NCBI GenBank assembly: GCA_020055645.1 | Contig: CM034548.1 | Coordinates: forward strand, 19,840,001-19,904,000 | From: Tomocerus qinae | Lineage: Eukaryota > Arthropoda > Collembola > Entomobryomorpha > Tomoceridae | DNA length: 64,000 nt | Direction of reading: 5' to 3' | Shown here: piece by piece, positions 25,901 to 40,000 of the stretch | Layout: each line of letters begins with the position of its first letter | Numbering within the stretch: the stretch's first letter is position 1 | Notes under the pieces: model-generated | Told to the model about the DNA's origin: nothing | Seen by the model: the letters and a program-made list of their open reading frames with translations, nothing else | Databases searched by the model: none | Position numbers and translations under genes: made by a program

Positions 25901-26647
25901 CTTTCAAAGTTGAGTCACATAGTGCTGTGAGCCTAGTAGCTAATAAATCCGTATTGCTACATGATAACCGTCTACGTTAGAATTAATTTATAATTGGTTA
26001 ACCAGATTATGTAGGAGCTAGCAGCTAAAAGCTGTAACGCGTGTGATTACATTATTGGTAATAACGTAAAATTTAGCATCCTGTCATTCAACTTGACCTT
26101 TTATCTGTCTCTAGGAATGAATTCTTCCTTAATTGCTTTACTTTCATGAGTAGATAGCACAGAAATGGGCTCGTGGCTCATGAATGTCATGAAATCCATA
26201 ATGACAGTCATTGGATAACACGGAAGAAGTGACAGATTTAATAATTTACTGATTCTCTCTTTCTGTAGTCATTTGCAGTTACGCTTTTATATAATTTTCC
26301 CTTTATTCCCTTTATTAAGCATATAGTATGTAAGTGTACAGAACATCTGCCTAACTCATTCCATAGGAATTAATGACTGAGTTTGCTATTTTTCGAGGGT
26401 CGTCATTATTATGCCCTAAACACTCTAGAATTTCAGATGAGTTTTGTCTAAGAATCGATACGCTTTTAGTGTATCCAGATGTCAGAGCCTAAAAATCCGT
26501 AGTGATATAGATCGGAGAGGAAATCATAGACAGTGCTTGTATTCATAGACTGCATAATAAATCTAATAATTATTCCTCGCCATCCTCGCAGCAGCAGGTC
26601 TCAAGTCTCAAATGGTGCTGTGAGAATTTGCTGTGCTTTAACTTACG
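22988..26647. other. Intergenic between ABCC5 and the unidentified minus-strand gene
   Basis: AT-rich sequence downstream of two convergent genes. It should hold the ABCC5 3' UTR; the frame at 23513-23818 lies in this zone and has no recognisable motif. An AATAAA at 24156-24161 is one possible end signal. No further exon was identified. Confidence 0.5.
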
Positions 26648-29600
26648 TCAATCGGCTTTGTGCACCGCTTTGTGTTTATTTAATGCTCTAAGGTCAACAG
26701 AAGTCATTTTATGATCAATAATAATTTATTAAACACTCTATTGGTAGCTCCTGCTTGTAAAGCAGAGATGCGGATACCCATGTAAGATTTACCATATCTG
26801 TAAGTCAAAACCTACTGATATTTTCCAAAACTACTACTACAGTTTTAAATGATAAAATTATGTTTTTTTAAAATTTAGCCAATTTTCAGTGCTTTGAATG
26901 CCTAATAGAGACTTGGCTGGGTATTGCCAGTGATGGCTCATATTATACTAGATGCTAGGACATAGACTCGCGTTCACGCCATGAGTCGAGGTTGATTAAT
27001 AATGCCTATAAGTGCCCACATCGTGGAAAACTACAAGGCTCGCCAACTATGGCTCGTTAGTATCTTTAAATAGTATAATGAAAAGTAATTTTCCCTTTAC
27101 TTTTGGAATTACATGGTATAGAAACTAAATGGAGGGCATAAACGTAAGAATATTTCCAATTTATGGAATGTTTGATGTCTATTAATTGTGTACCCATCCA
27201 TGTATTTGTCATTTCGAGATATTTAATATTAAAGTGTTGCCATTGGTGCCAATTGGTCCGTTTGCAGATATTATGACGCAAGTAGGCAAAAACAAAGAGT
27301 TCCATAATTGAGCCCAAGTACTGATTGCATGTAATACCTTGTAATCTGTAGTTGTAAGGCTGTAACCGAAGTACAATACTACTAACTACCTAATGGGTAC
27401 AATAGGACTCACGCTTACATTTTGGTATCGTGTTAAGTGGTAGCTTAAAATGAATTTGGACATAAATCAGCAAATCAACGAAGCCCATCCAGGAAGTTCG
27501 TATGAACCTACATTCTCAACTAACCTAATATGAAATTGGAACTTGGAACAGCAAGGTACAAGATAGCAAGGGGAAAGTAAACGTTTTGTTAGCCAGAGAT
27601 ACAACAGTCCATCTAAAAGGTTGAAAATTCAACCCGATTAGCCTTTTGCTACATATGTCCTACACCTATACTCTTCCACTGTAGTATAATGGTTCGATTA
27701 GGTTGGGTTTTTATGAGAATTTTTTACTTTGTCTTAAAACAGATTTTATTCACCTAGCCACACTGCACTTACTTAAATGAAATTTTGTAGGAAGACACCA
27801 ATGACTGGATGAAGTGAATCGGGATTTCCAATGGGAAATGGACTTTATTGTCAATTCCTAAGATCTAAAGGAGTAAAGAGCCGCGACAGTGTAGTTGGCC
27901 AAATTAACATTTATCTAGCCATCAACACTTGGAAGTATTAGCTACCAAGGTACCAACTTTAGTAATCTATTACTATCGCGGAGGCATGTACTAATTTGAA
28001 ATTCTTGATTTATTAAACCAGTGTACCACCACATGAATAGACTACCAAGCACTGTAAATTATTAGATAGAGTTCACTTATATTATTTGGAATCACTGCAG
28101 GTAGTAGTAGTTTCTTCTAATTTGTTTGCATATCGGGGCATCAATTTGCCCCAACGTCCCAGTAAATCAATATTTTTTAATTAAATTTGAAGTTATGACT
28201 TCTTGAGTTATTATTGATGATCATACGAAATGCTAATAAATGGTTTAGCATTAATCAGCATAAAATATAGAGATTGACTTAATTTTTCAACTCAACATTA
28301 GAATCCGTTTTGCATGCCGAAGTAGCATGCACAGTCTAGGAATATAGATGATTTGGAAGATAGCACGTTGCATCAATCGGCATAATATTTCTCATTTCCC
28401 CAACTCTATACTACATACTACTCAAGAAACTGCTGTGAAAGTTGATACAACTCTTTTATGCAGAATTATCTCATAATGCCTTCCTCTTTCAATTTTATCA
28501 AGATGTAGAGTGTAGTGCAGGGAATGTGAAAAATAAAGCAAGGACAGCAAGTCCTACTATCTGATGACACAGGTAAGCATTAGCATTTATATTGCATGAA
28601 AAATAGCAACCTCAGAGAAAACATGAGTAATAAAACGTGATATTCAAATGTTTGACCTCAACAAAATTCATATTTAATAATGTGATTTGGCATACATTAT
28701 ACCTAAATGTTAATAACATTTTTCTGTTATAGAGTATGTAGGTCGGTATTACAGACAACGTCTATAGGGTTTGAAAAAGGAGAACAAAGTGATTTGACAC
28801 CTACTAGAAACTAAGGATTTCAATACGTCAATAAATGATCATTTTAAAACGTTTACCTTTGTACAGGAAAATAAATTACTTAACTTATGAATAAGAAATG
28901 TTTAATTCTCTAATATTCTAACATACAATATTTATGTTGTTTCAAGTTGGACTATTCTGGCTGAGCACACACGGGCAGTCCAAGAATACTAGGGATCGAT
29001 TTCCAAATTCATTTACTACTTTCTGTGCAATTGATATGAGTTATGAGCTTAACAGATATCGAAGACATAAAGGAATCTGAAAAATATTAATTTCAAACAA
29101 ACATAAACTTTAAACGCTTGAAATTTTCAAATGGGGGCTACTCCGGACTATGGATGCCAAATTTTTAAAGTTTCTCATGTAAACTATAATCATAATGTTT
29201 GTGTGTTCTCAGTCCGGAATGTCCAATTTGCATGTCCAACACGTACTCGTACAGGTATGTAATATTAAGGTAATTTAGTTTACAAGTATTTTAATATTTT
29301 ATTAAGCAAGCCACGAATTCTATCGAATTTAGACTACTCATATTATCTGTATATTATAAGCCCGGCTCAATTTGATTTAAAACACTAACTGAAATTGCGG
29401 TTTATTAGTGGTGAAAGTTTTACTTAGAGTTAGAAAAATGGTAGACGATAAAACAATACAGTATTATTGGTACCTAATTAATATTTAATGACTCGGGTAC
29501 TTAACATGAAAGAAGTGAATTAATTAAACAAACTGTATAAAATAACTTGTCCCACGGAGTACAAGTCTACATACCTAGCACATTTTAAGGTGAACTCCAC

Positions 29601-32600
29601 ATTTCATAGAGCCACCGCCTTTTTTTCCATTTCAGCTAATTGAACGCTATTGACAAAAAAGGGATTTATGTACAACTTACTATAACCTAAATACTTAACT
29701 GTAGTTTCAATTTATCCCATCCACTAAAGGTTTTGCAGTGTATGTTGTATTTTCCAATTGACGAGAACGTAAATGGGGAGAAGAGGCCAGGCCAGACAGA
29801 CGAGGTCATAATATCATCAAAGAGAAATGCAGGGAATAAAGGTGTGTACCTTGAACCTACTATTGGTATGTGTAGACTGGAACAACAATTCCGCAGCTAC
29901 TTCTCCCGATGAATCCTATGAGTCTTCTTTGACAGCTGTGAGAGATTTACTGGAGTTCTTCCTTGGCCGTCCATTCTTGAGCAGCCGGGGTTGAGCCGTC
30001 AGTTGCCGTGAAGGAGATGAGTCTGGGTGGAGGTGTCAACGAACTCCGACGTCCTCCTCGCGAGTTGCTTGGCGTGTTCGCCTGCCTCGAATCCACGATC
30101 GCCCCGTTCTGGCCATTCACTTGCGAATCCACATCCGGACATCTGCTCAGCCGGATCGCTGGAAAAGACTCTTCCCCACTGGGAATCACCGTCTCCTCCT
30201 CGCCCTCCACACTCCCGCCAACTCCACCGTCGAAACCAGAGTCTGCAAGACGGGACTGCTGTCTGTCCCGCCGTTTGTTACGCTCTTTCAGAACCGAAGG
30301 AGGCGGACTTCCTATCAGGCGGGGTGAAGTGGACAGTGAAGAACGAACGTCAACCATCGCACCGGGAGTTAAAAGACTATTATCCGTCCTCTCCTGCAAT
30401 CAATCCAACCACTACGAATTAAATTCTACTGCATACATCACAATCGACTTACATTCAATTTAGAGAACCCGAATTAAATTCTACTGCATACATCACAATC
30501 GACTTACATTCAATTTAGAGAACCCGAATTAAATCCTACTTCATCTTTGAGTGCTCTTCCTAAAACATTCATTGTACTCTAACAGCTAAAAATGGTAACA
30601 TGAATAAAAGAAAATTCCGAGGTGTATCTGTATATAGAAATAGCAAATCACGCCAGATTGATATAGTCAAAGTTGCTATGTTATTTAAATTTAACTATAG
30701 GCGTTACATGATGTTCCAACGCCTTTCGGGCTAAATCTTTTTAATCGTATCTGAAATCGAGACGAATCAAAAGATTGAAAATATGGAAATCCGATGATTA
30801 CCATCATTTCGTGAGTGCAAATTTCATTAGCTGTAAAACCCTGGAAATTGTAACACGCAATTACGTCAATTCCAGAAAATATTTGATTTTGGCCTGCAAG
30901 CTCTCTCAGGGGAATTAATTATTCTCATTCCTAGTGTAAAATCGTTCACGTTCCAAATAGAATTAAGTCATCCGTTAATGTAATAAATTAAGATTTCACT
31001 CAGTTTACTAATGTTTGCAAGTAATTGAATGAGCCAATTACTTCAACTAAGAGAAATACATAGGAATATTGCCTTCATACGGTTATAACATTGAAATACT
31101 AATGAATTGAAGCCTTCACATTCTCAAACCCATTTAAGGCTACCTTGATTGGTACATTTGGAGGAAATTAGATAGAAGTCTCGAAGAAATGGCTGGTGAA
31201 TGACAATTTAAAGTCTGGATATGTATGATGATGGACTAAGTATATTTTATGTGCACGTAGCTAAGCGCGTGTAGACTTTTGAAATAAGTTTCAAAGAGAG
31301 ATATTACATTAACAAGACTTTATGCGGGTCTTTGTGGCTTTTTTGCTATCTAAATTTAAAACAAGTTTGTCCACGCGTCGTGTAAATCCCATGATTAATA
31401 CTTTTAACCACCAAGGTTTATTTTGCAAAGTTAAGTTCAATAAACGTTAAAACAAAAATCAAAGTAGGAATACCAAATAAAATTTCTTGAAACACGGCTA
31501 CAACCTGTGAGAAGTGCATTCTAACATCAGAGAGGTAGCCTTAAGCGTACCTAGGATTAAAATTGAGTCAGCTTAGGCCATACTAAACGAAGGAGAATTT
31601 TAGTAAATCCAAATGTCTTAACGTCATAAAGACTTGAATTGGCATTTCTCTTATCCATACGAGTCTAAAAATAGTCAATTTGAATTCGTTGGTAAAAAGT
31701 TGGCTCGTTCTGACACTAGAAAAAAGGGAATTAGGTAACTTGGGAATTATTAGAGATGAGCCCGTGCTGAATTTTCTACTTCGGTGCCTCGATATTAATT
31801 AACATCGTTTGCAACTCAGAACATAAAGCAGTTATAAACTCTCGGATGTTTGGCAATTCCCTAAAGTTATTGGACATTCTCATGATGTCCTCAGGGTGCA
31901 TAATGTGAGAGATTTGTAAATGCTTAAAGTGCATGCAAAACTGTTTACCTACCTACTAGGGCTATAAGCAATAAAGTAGCGTTATTTTATAGCAAGGGGC
32001 TGGCAATGTAACAATATAATGCTTTCCTTATGTGATAAAAGTATTAATTGCTAATTCTCATTTCTCATTTGCAATTGAAAGTGTAAAATGCCTTTGGAGA
32101 ATAACTACCTAGATGTATATGTACATGGGATTCTCCATTGAAATCTATTTTTCAGTTATAATGGAAAGTCTAAACCTGCAAGACTATTTTTAGACCCATT
32201 CAGTCGAGTCGATTTCTTTTGCTACTTTAAAATTCTCCCTAATAGCGTAATTGCGGTCGTAAGAAATAGAATGGAAGTTGTAGTACAATACTGACTCATG
32301 AAATATTAACAACGGTGTCAGTCCTTGTGTGCTATCTAACAAGTAAGTTGGCTTTCTGCGTCTCAAACATGTTTGTTCTACTATTTTTTTTGGGTTTTGG
32401 CAGCCACATATAGGCCACTAATTGACATCGGTTTAACACCGGTAGAGAACTAAGTCTTTTTTATAAGCACCGAACTATGTATGTTAAGGTGACTGGTACA
32501 ACTACTATTATTACCAAACTTTTGATGCACAATATTTACATAATATTGTACTTTAATATAATACATGCCAAATACTAAATACATTCTATTTATTACATAC

Positions 32601-34095
32601 ATATTGTAGTACATTTTAACGAGCAGACTTGGAAAAAGTATTATTATATAGCAGACTGTCTGTCTACTTTCTAAGATCTACTATGCATAAAATATTATGT
32701 AGATTGATACAAAAGGTACAAACTAACCTTACATAATTCTTACTCAGTACTCCCAATCACATTATTTATTCAAAACCTTAGAAGACGTACAATATGATAC
32801 AATGCCCATGAAATACACAAAAAATTATAGTTGCGAATATTTACATTTCAAATGTTTCGTTTGATAAAAAGAATTTAATTGAATTACACATTAGGGCAAT
32901 TCAAGCGAATTTAAAAAAATGGTTGAAAAAATTGAACTTTTAAGGTTTGTATTCTATGCATAGCTGAATTCTGTTGACAAAAATTTTACATGGAATTTTA
33001 CAAGTACATGGATGCGAATAATGCAAAAGAGGATATGATTCAAGTTATCATGATGTTAATAGAATTTATGCAAATGTTTTGGTTGTGCATGATATGTGGG
33101 TGGTTCGAGTCGTAAGAGTGGATTGCAAATGCTTTTAGTAAATCCTTCCCTATCTATCTGTGCGTGAAGGTAGTTATTATGTGAATTAATGATATACTTA
33201 ACTGGACTATTGGTATGGAGATGTATAGATGGAATAGAGAATGCTTACCTTAGGTATCAAAATAGGGGAACTTCTTGTGATATCCAGATTCAAATCCTGG
33301 ACTTGATTATCAGGCGGTTGTACGGTTTGAGTTTCGACTGGCGAAGAATTGAAATTAGGCCTCTGAGGTTCAACAGAAGAACTTTTCTGACGAAGGAGTC
33401 TACTGAAACCTGGAGAAAAGAAGAAAAAACGCTGTACTTTGTGGGAGAGAGAGGGAAGGAGAGAAATCAGAGCTTTCTCCGGAGACAGGCACGTTGACAC
33501 TAGTGCGGCTTCGTTGAGACGTCAGTCAATTTGCTTAGCTACTGCTCTAAACAGTGAGGGGCTAGAAGAGAGTCAAGTGCACACGCTTAACTACTGCTAT
33601 GCATAGGAGGATAAGGAGGCAGGCAGGCTCGGTTGTTTGGGTGAGGAGCCAAGGCAGAGTCAGCCACACGGGAAATGAATGGAAAAGCAATGGGATTCTG
33701 TATTTCTAGTGTCCGACGGATCCTTTCGTGCATTCGGGCAATTCAATTCATATTCACAGATATCGATTGTGCGCTTTGTAATTATGAAGAATAGAAAAAG
33801 TGGGCATGCAGAAGTGGCCAGAGTCACCAATCCATCCAACTTCATTTGGTCAACTCTGTCACCATCCACACACAGGCACAGCCATACCTCCATCATACCC
33901 AAACTCAAGTACCACAGTCTAATATATTCCCATGGCCTCGGCTCATTATTATGTCTCTATACTATTACGTATTTCTCCCATTTCCCACGGCATATACACT
34001 AACACCTATACTCATAATAATCAACCCATCGCTCCATTACCTCACCAATCACTGAGTTACTTACAGCAACGCGTGCATAGAACAAACAAACGCAT
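26648..34095 (-). CDS. Unidentified protein with Cys-rich N terminus and Ser/Pro-rich body
   Basis: Proposed exons in transcript order are 34095-34065, 33409-33249, 30393-29951 and, doubtfully, 26687-26648. All phases fit, giving 224 aa. The two middle exons are the best supported: each has a good acceptor (cttcttttctccag; gattgattgcag) and a donor (GTAAGC; GTAAAT), and the larger is clearly GC-richer than its surroundings. The N terminus MRLFVLCTRCCFSRLLRQK has three close Cys followed by basic residues, which would suit palmitoylation and membrane attachment (inference). The body is low complexity, with SPRLIGSPPPS, KERNKRRDRQQSR, DSGFDGG and an acidic EGEEE stretch, so it is probably disordered. 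No known domain was recognised. It converges with ABCC5 and lies downstream of SerT on the same strand. Upstream exons may be missing. Confidence 0.5.
26688..29950 (-). other. Probable intron of the unidentified gene (3.3 kb)
   Basis: AT-rich DNA after the donor at 29950. If the small terminal exon at 26648-26687 is wrong, the true 3' exon could be anywhere in this stretch or beyond. No other coding exon was recognised. Confidence 0.4.
29951..30393 (-). CDS. Large internal exon of the unidentified gene
   Basis: This 443-base exon is the strongest single coding signal between ABCC5 and SerT. It is open in full in phase 0, GC-rich, and bounded by acceptor tgattgcag and donor GTAAAT. It encodes a Ser/Thr/Pro/Arg-rich segment ending TAKEEL plus a split codon. 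Overlapping plus-strand frames of 131-151 codons over the same bases have no matching splice context and are taken as shadows. Confidence 0.6.
30416..30535. repeat. Exact 55-bp tandem duplication next to a splice acceptor
   Basis: Units 30416-30470 and 30471-30525 are identical, followed by a partial third start. On the minus strand the array ends about 22 bases before the acceptor of the 29951-30393 exon, so it covers the likely branch-point zone and repeats a TGTATGCAG that could act as a decoy acceptor. Confidence 0.9.
30536..33248 (-). other. Probable intron of the unidentified gene
   Basis: AT-rich sequence between the two best-supported exons of this gene. No exon or distinct repeat was recognised within it. 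Confidence 0.45.
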
Positions 34096-37000
34096 AACAT
34101 CCGTGTTTGCACTGTACAGATACTTATTTATACCTAATTAGTACAGATTATGACATCCTACCAAAACTTACATAATATCTCAAGACTGTCTATTGTTTAA
34201 CCATTGAGAAGGACAGCTACCTAATTAATCCGATTACTTTCAGTAGCATTATGATATTATTTTCTATCAAAACAGTAGAAGATATATTTAATGAATTCAA
34301 TGCAGTTCAACTTTTAATAATAGCTCTTTAACCATTGTTTACTTAATATTGTCTAACTCTTTCTAATTTTCTGAACAGTTGTAAAGCTACGATGTTACTT
34401 CTCACCATTACATGGCATGCATTTTAAATTTATGATATGTAGGCAAGTACTTCTTGTGTAGTCTTAGATTGACAACAGAGACAGAGACTAATAATATGTA
34501 ATTACGTACTCCTTATAATAATTACGCTCTAAATAAATATACAATGTTATTATATGTCTAAGAAGTGAGATAATCGCAACATCCTTAAAATACGTGCTAG
34601 TGAAAACGCCTCTTTTGTTAGGAGAATGAGAAGCTTTGGGTATGTAACTTACTGCAGCAGGAGTCCTTTGCCAAAAGTTTGGTTATGTTGAAGGTAAGCA
34701 AGTAGTGAGTCAAAAGCGTTTGCTGGCTTCGTTATGTCTAACTTATAAATAAGCATTATCTGACAACCGTCATTCCAATCCAATCCAATAAACTAAATTC
34801 CATTACACATACAATGCAATAATATTATGTTCGTATCCTTACTTCAGAGTGGCTGCAACATTAATTCGCTTAGTCAGGCTAGGTAAGTATGTAGAGGAAG
34901 GTAAGGTAACAAAGAGAACATGCAGTTATAAGCCAAGTAATATGCATAGGTAGCTCAGATATAAGTATATAGATAAAACGTGAGTTTAACTGCTTGTTCA
35001 TACAATAAGTAATAGCAGAGAATAACTAATGTACATGGACCTACTTATAGACGCAATAATAAAATACCTCTAAAATGCTGCCATGTGTTCAGGTAACTTC
35101 CTATTCGATCCTTAATATCCCTGCTTTCTATTGTGCTCATGCAATCAAACTTGTTAGTTTAGCGAACACAGCTTTAGCTCCTGTATAAAAGTACCACATA
35201 TCCCTGCATGGCAATATAAATGAATTAACTGAGCGCTCAAAAGTGCATAATATCCTTCTAGCATTATTTTTTAGCAAACAGAAGCTTAAATTGCACACTT
35301 CCTAGCACACCTTAAGATTGGTATATAACATAATTTATTCTTTAGGGAAAAGAAGGGATAATCACAACTACTTTAAAGCTAATGAAGATTTTGGGCGTTT
35401 TGGCAGTTACGCTTTTTTATTTGAGAGTTAATTTTTTTAGTAGGATTGTAAGAAAATATTTTTTGAAACTGGAAAAGAGGCGACAAATAACAATGAATCT
35501 CATCCGTTAAAATCCCAGATCGGAGTGTGCACTAGCGCCACTGTGTCGCTATTTAGCGAATGGAAAATATACATTTGGCTGAGTACCTATATAGACAGTT
35601 TTCTCTGGTTTGAGTGATATTGTATATAACTGCAATAATATCTGATAGCTAGGCTAGAGTCAAGTACCTACCTTCTACCTATTGGTTTTTTTATTGATTT
35701 TCACATTTTCTTCGATCATTTCCCTGACTCACATAATAGGAGCAACTTTTAAAGCTTAAAAGCTGGAAATAGAAATAATGCTTGCTTTGTTTGCATTACA
35801 CTGCACTATATTTGCTTTTGTCACTCTGCTCTATCTCCTGTGCCTATCTGTTATTTTGTACATAGTGACATCAAAGACGTTAACTATGGAAGACAAAAAA
35901 GCATTTGTGAACTGGTTTAATTTATATTTGCACAAGGGCAAGGCAGACTGCACACATAAATAAATATATAGTGACTGGTATACTCCCTTATTTGAACATT
36001 AACCCAATTGTCTCAATTTAAATGCAATTGTACAACTTAATGACTGTTTATTTAGCTATAGAGTCTTATCAGACACTCAATAGCCGTATTTCTAGGCAGT
36101 AGACAATTGCAATTCACATTGTTACAGTGGATTTAACATTAGTGTGCTCTATCATGATTTAGCAATCCCTAAAATTCCATTACTAATGGGACCTTATCTA
36201 CCTAGTCGATTACCATTAGTGTCTGCTTCCCGACTTTTCTCTGAGTGTAAGCTCTCTCTATCGACTAATTTACTACGCCCATTTGAATAAGATTACCCTC
36301 AATATGCACAAATTGCTTTTTGCTAAAATACAGTCTTTCCGATTTCTCCAATTTCTCTCACATATCCTATACTGAGCTAAATTATTTCTGTTCTCGACAT
36401 TTTCTATATACTATTACCTGTCCTTTTTCGAACATACATATTCCACTCTTCTAAGTACATTCCATTATTGTGTAGATAAATACTTACACCATGAAAACAC
36501 AAATATAGATCTACATTTGGAATGTGTATGAATTTTAGTCAAAAATACTGATGGTTCTGGAAATGTCTCAACTTAATTAAATAAGTCTCTATGCGCTGCA
36601 TGACAATAAATTCATGATAAACTGGGTTAATAGATTATGGGTCAATACGTACATGATACCAAATATTTAAAATATAACATAGTGCAAATATGGAAACTAA
36701 AAGTAAACCTCAAGAAGCTTTTTTGATTGTAAATCTAAATCTGAAAGTCTTGGTGGGCTAGAAAAATTTATATTGCAAAAGTGTGACTGCTTGAGAGTTG
36801 GCCTTCATAAGCCAGAACATTACATTTAGTCACCATGCAAATCTTATGGGAAGTCATAACATACTAAAATACCAACAAGATACAGATAGCTAAACATTTA
36901 TTCATTGAGTAGGTTGATTCTCAAGGACAAACTATACAATTCACGTCCACAGCAGACTTTATCTCAGTTATAAATAAATGCTATTAATTGCGTTTGAATG

Positions 37001-40000
37001 GAATAAAGCTGTCTATGAAACACTTCTCTCATTTGGTTTGCTTTTGTGCACCGTTCCATCACTAATGCATTGCCTTGCTACTTAACTACCTGTGTGGAGT
37101 TGAGTCGAAAGACATTAGGTAAAAATGAAATTTGATATTAGAATTTACAATAGAATTCACTTACATGAACAAGACGATGACTGTGACATTCGATAAATTG
37201 AGAAATATGCTTCTAAGTTGAACTGCAGATGAAAGTCATAGTCAAGGGTGTAGATTTGATTTAGGCTTCCAGTAAGATTGATCTCAGCGGATTTGACTCT
37301 AGGTTTGCAAAGTAATAATTCTTGAGGTCTCAGATGCCTACTTTGTTACTGGAGAGACTGAAGTGATTACGTGATTTATAGAAACACTGTTGTGACACGA
37401 GAACAAATTCAACTATTTGTAGAGCTAACATATTCTCAGTTTTGATGGTGATAGGGAGAGTAACCAATTTGTTATGCAAACGTAATGTAATAACAAATCA
37501 AATGCAATGCAACACATTATGCACAATTAGCTCAGGTACTGCAGTGCATTGCTATCTGTAAATTGGCTACATTGATGCATGTTGCTCCCTTTTATTTATT
37601 ATCTGTTAGCTACCTAGTTTAAAAAACAGAGTAGTAGTAGTAGATACATATTATGTCCCCAGCTCGGCTGCTCTCGTTTCTCAGATCCAAAATAAGTCGT
37701 TGAGATGATCCGTCCTCTATTCTGGAGACTGGTATTTCCATTGGTACACTTGTAATATATTGTCAGAGTTGCACTAGGTTCGGTTTTCGTTATGAAATCT
37801 GTTTATGAGTATTTATACTCTATGGATGCCAAAAAGACGACTCACCACATTCACATCATGCACTACTGGCAGTAATTATATCGTTATGAGACACAACTCT
37901 GAAATACATGGACCTCTTGTACAATTGCTCATCCTAACACACAGATTGCTACATTTTGTTAGTGTACAGTCGTTGTTTACAATTGGTAACGCTTATTTAT
38001 GGATAACAAATATTTTATTCACAAAGTTCGCACGCGTGTAGGTTGCTCTGTATAGTACAGGCAATATCTTTAAAAATAAAATGTTGACAGACACTTTTAA
38101 ACTCTAGTACAAAAGCTGTCTGTATTTATTACAAGAGCTTATAAGCATCTGTAAAAATTTGCATTTGAAAAGCGGCCAATGTCTATTTATTTTCGGATGT
38201 TTGGAATATATCTGTCCTGCGTGTGTATGTTTGGAAGATTAGTACTTGCAAAAAGTTCAATTCCCGTATCTCTGCAGGGTTACTATACTTGTTCCTCTAT
38301 TGAGGTTTATAACTTCTATCAATTCTATCATGTAACTTTTAATTGCTTGCACCTCCCTCAGTGACACAACCACTAAACTTGAAATTTCCTGTAAACGCTT
38401 GATAATTTATACTAATTGTATCCCCAGACCTTGGTCGATGCTACAGTGTTAGAGCAATTTTAATGCAAACTGAACAAAACTTTTAAACCGCTTCTCCATG
38501 TTCCATTCTGTCGTTTCAATGTTTTTGACAAGGCAAACATTAACAGCGTTTGCATAGCAAACTATTGCGTGGTGTATGTAATTGTGTACGAAAAAACTGT
38601 AATGCCTGCAGAGAACAGGAGAAAATTCTCCTTTAGAAATAGAACTACTTCATTGAATGAAATACAATAGAAATTGCTTTTCACTTCGTGCTAATGCAAT
38701 ACATGGAACTGTTATCCATGTAGTGGTATGTATATAAAATATGTAATGTAAATTGTAACTGATGAGTAGCTCTGTGCTTCTCGATTGGGCTATGGCTGAT
38801 TTGTGTCCAGTTCTGCTTTTCCTTCTGTTATGTCCCATTACAAAGTTAGTAAATCCTAATAATAGCCCATAATATAATCATATAGACCTGGCAGTAATTC
38901 ACTCACTCTGCCTTAGATATCCAAACAGTTCAGCCGAACGACATTTCATAAACTATTAAAGCCAACTCGTCGATATGACATACCAAATCAATCGCTGTCT
39001 TTTCCTGATGTTTTTATTTCACTAGTTTGATCAAAGTTGCAACTCATTGCAACAGTACAATACAACAACAATTATTTTGCTCTGTACAAAGAAGCCACTT
39101 TTTGTTAACAATATTTTAATTTATTCTATAATAAATGGGTAGTGGAGTAACAGTTTTTAAATTAAAGTTACATTAATTATCTTTCGTATATTGTACACAA
39201 CAGCAATAATTATTATTATTCAAGTAGATACCCAAAGCAATTCTACTTTTGTCTAATATGCATAATATTACAGAAAACTCATATTTCAAGAGAGGTATTC
39301 AGTAACTTTAATTATATTAGCATACTTAAAGCATATAATTAATTTGCAATCTATTGGCAAAATTTCCCATTTTACATTCACCAATTTAAAGCCCATGGAG
39401 CATAATTTCTAGAAACATTCATGCATCCAATGCATTGGAAGTCTTATACTAATGGCTATTAATAATGACTGAACGCTACAGTTTTGGTTAACGCAGAAAC
39501 TTAGTGACAAATCGATATTATAGGCAAACATTGAGCCAACAGAGAAACTTACATCAGCAGAAATCGAGTGCCAATCATTCTCAGTATTCCCAAATGCCCA
39601 CTATTGGTTTGACATTCACCACTCGTTATTCTCCACGCACAAAAGACCTCACAAGACAAGTCTACTATGTACTATTTGTCTGCATTAGTACTCGTTGGTA
39701 TTACAAAACAATAATAATAATGGTACTCCAGTTACCAAATTTATATACTATTAAAACCCATTTTAACAGACGTCAGGAATGTCAAATTTTACATTACAAT
39801 TAAATTTACTCCAAAATTGCCTGTACACAAATAAAAATTCTAAAAATATACAGTTGCCGAATGAGCTTAAAATTTTACAAACAAAACTTTACTATTTACC
39901 TTTCTGACTAATATTTACATACACAGCTTATGTCAGTAAAGGATTTTTAGTAAAGAATTTCAGGTATTACGGCACATTAAAATATACCAATTTGCAAGAA

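Noticed and set aside
30008-30463. Plus-strand frames of 131-151 codons
   Set aside because: They overlap the minus-strand exon 29951-30393, owe their length to GC-rich sequence, and have no matching splice sites or family motifs.
33189-33497. Plus-strand frame of 102 codons
   Set aside because: It shadows the minus-strand exon 33249-33409, which has proper acceptor and donor.
35778-35963. 61-codon plus frame with a hydrophobic N terminus
   Set aside because: Short AT-rich frame without family similarity; hydrophobic runs are common in T-rich DNA.
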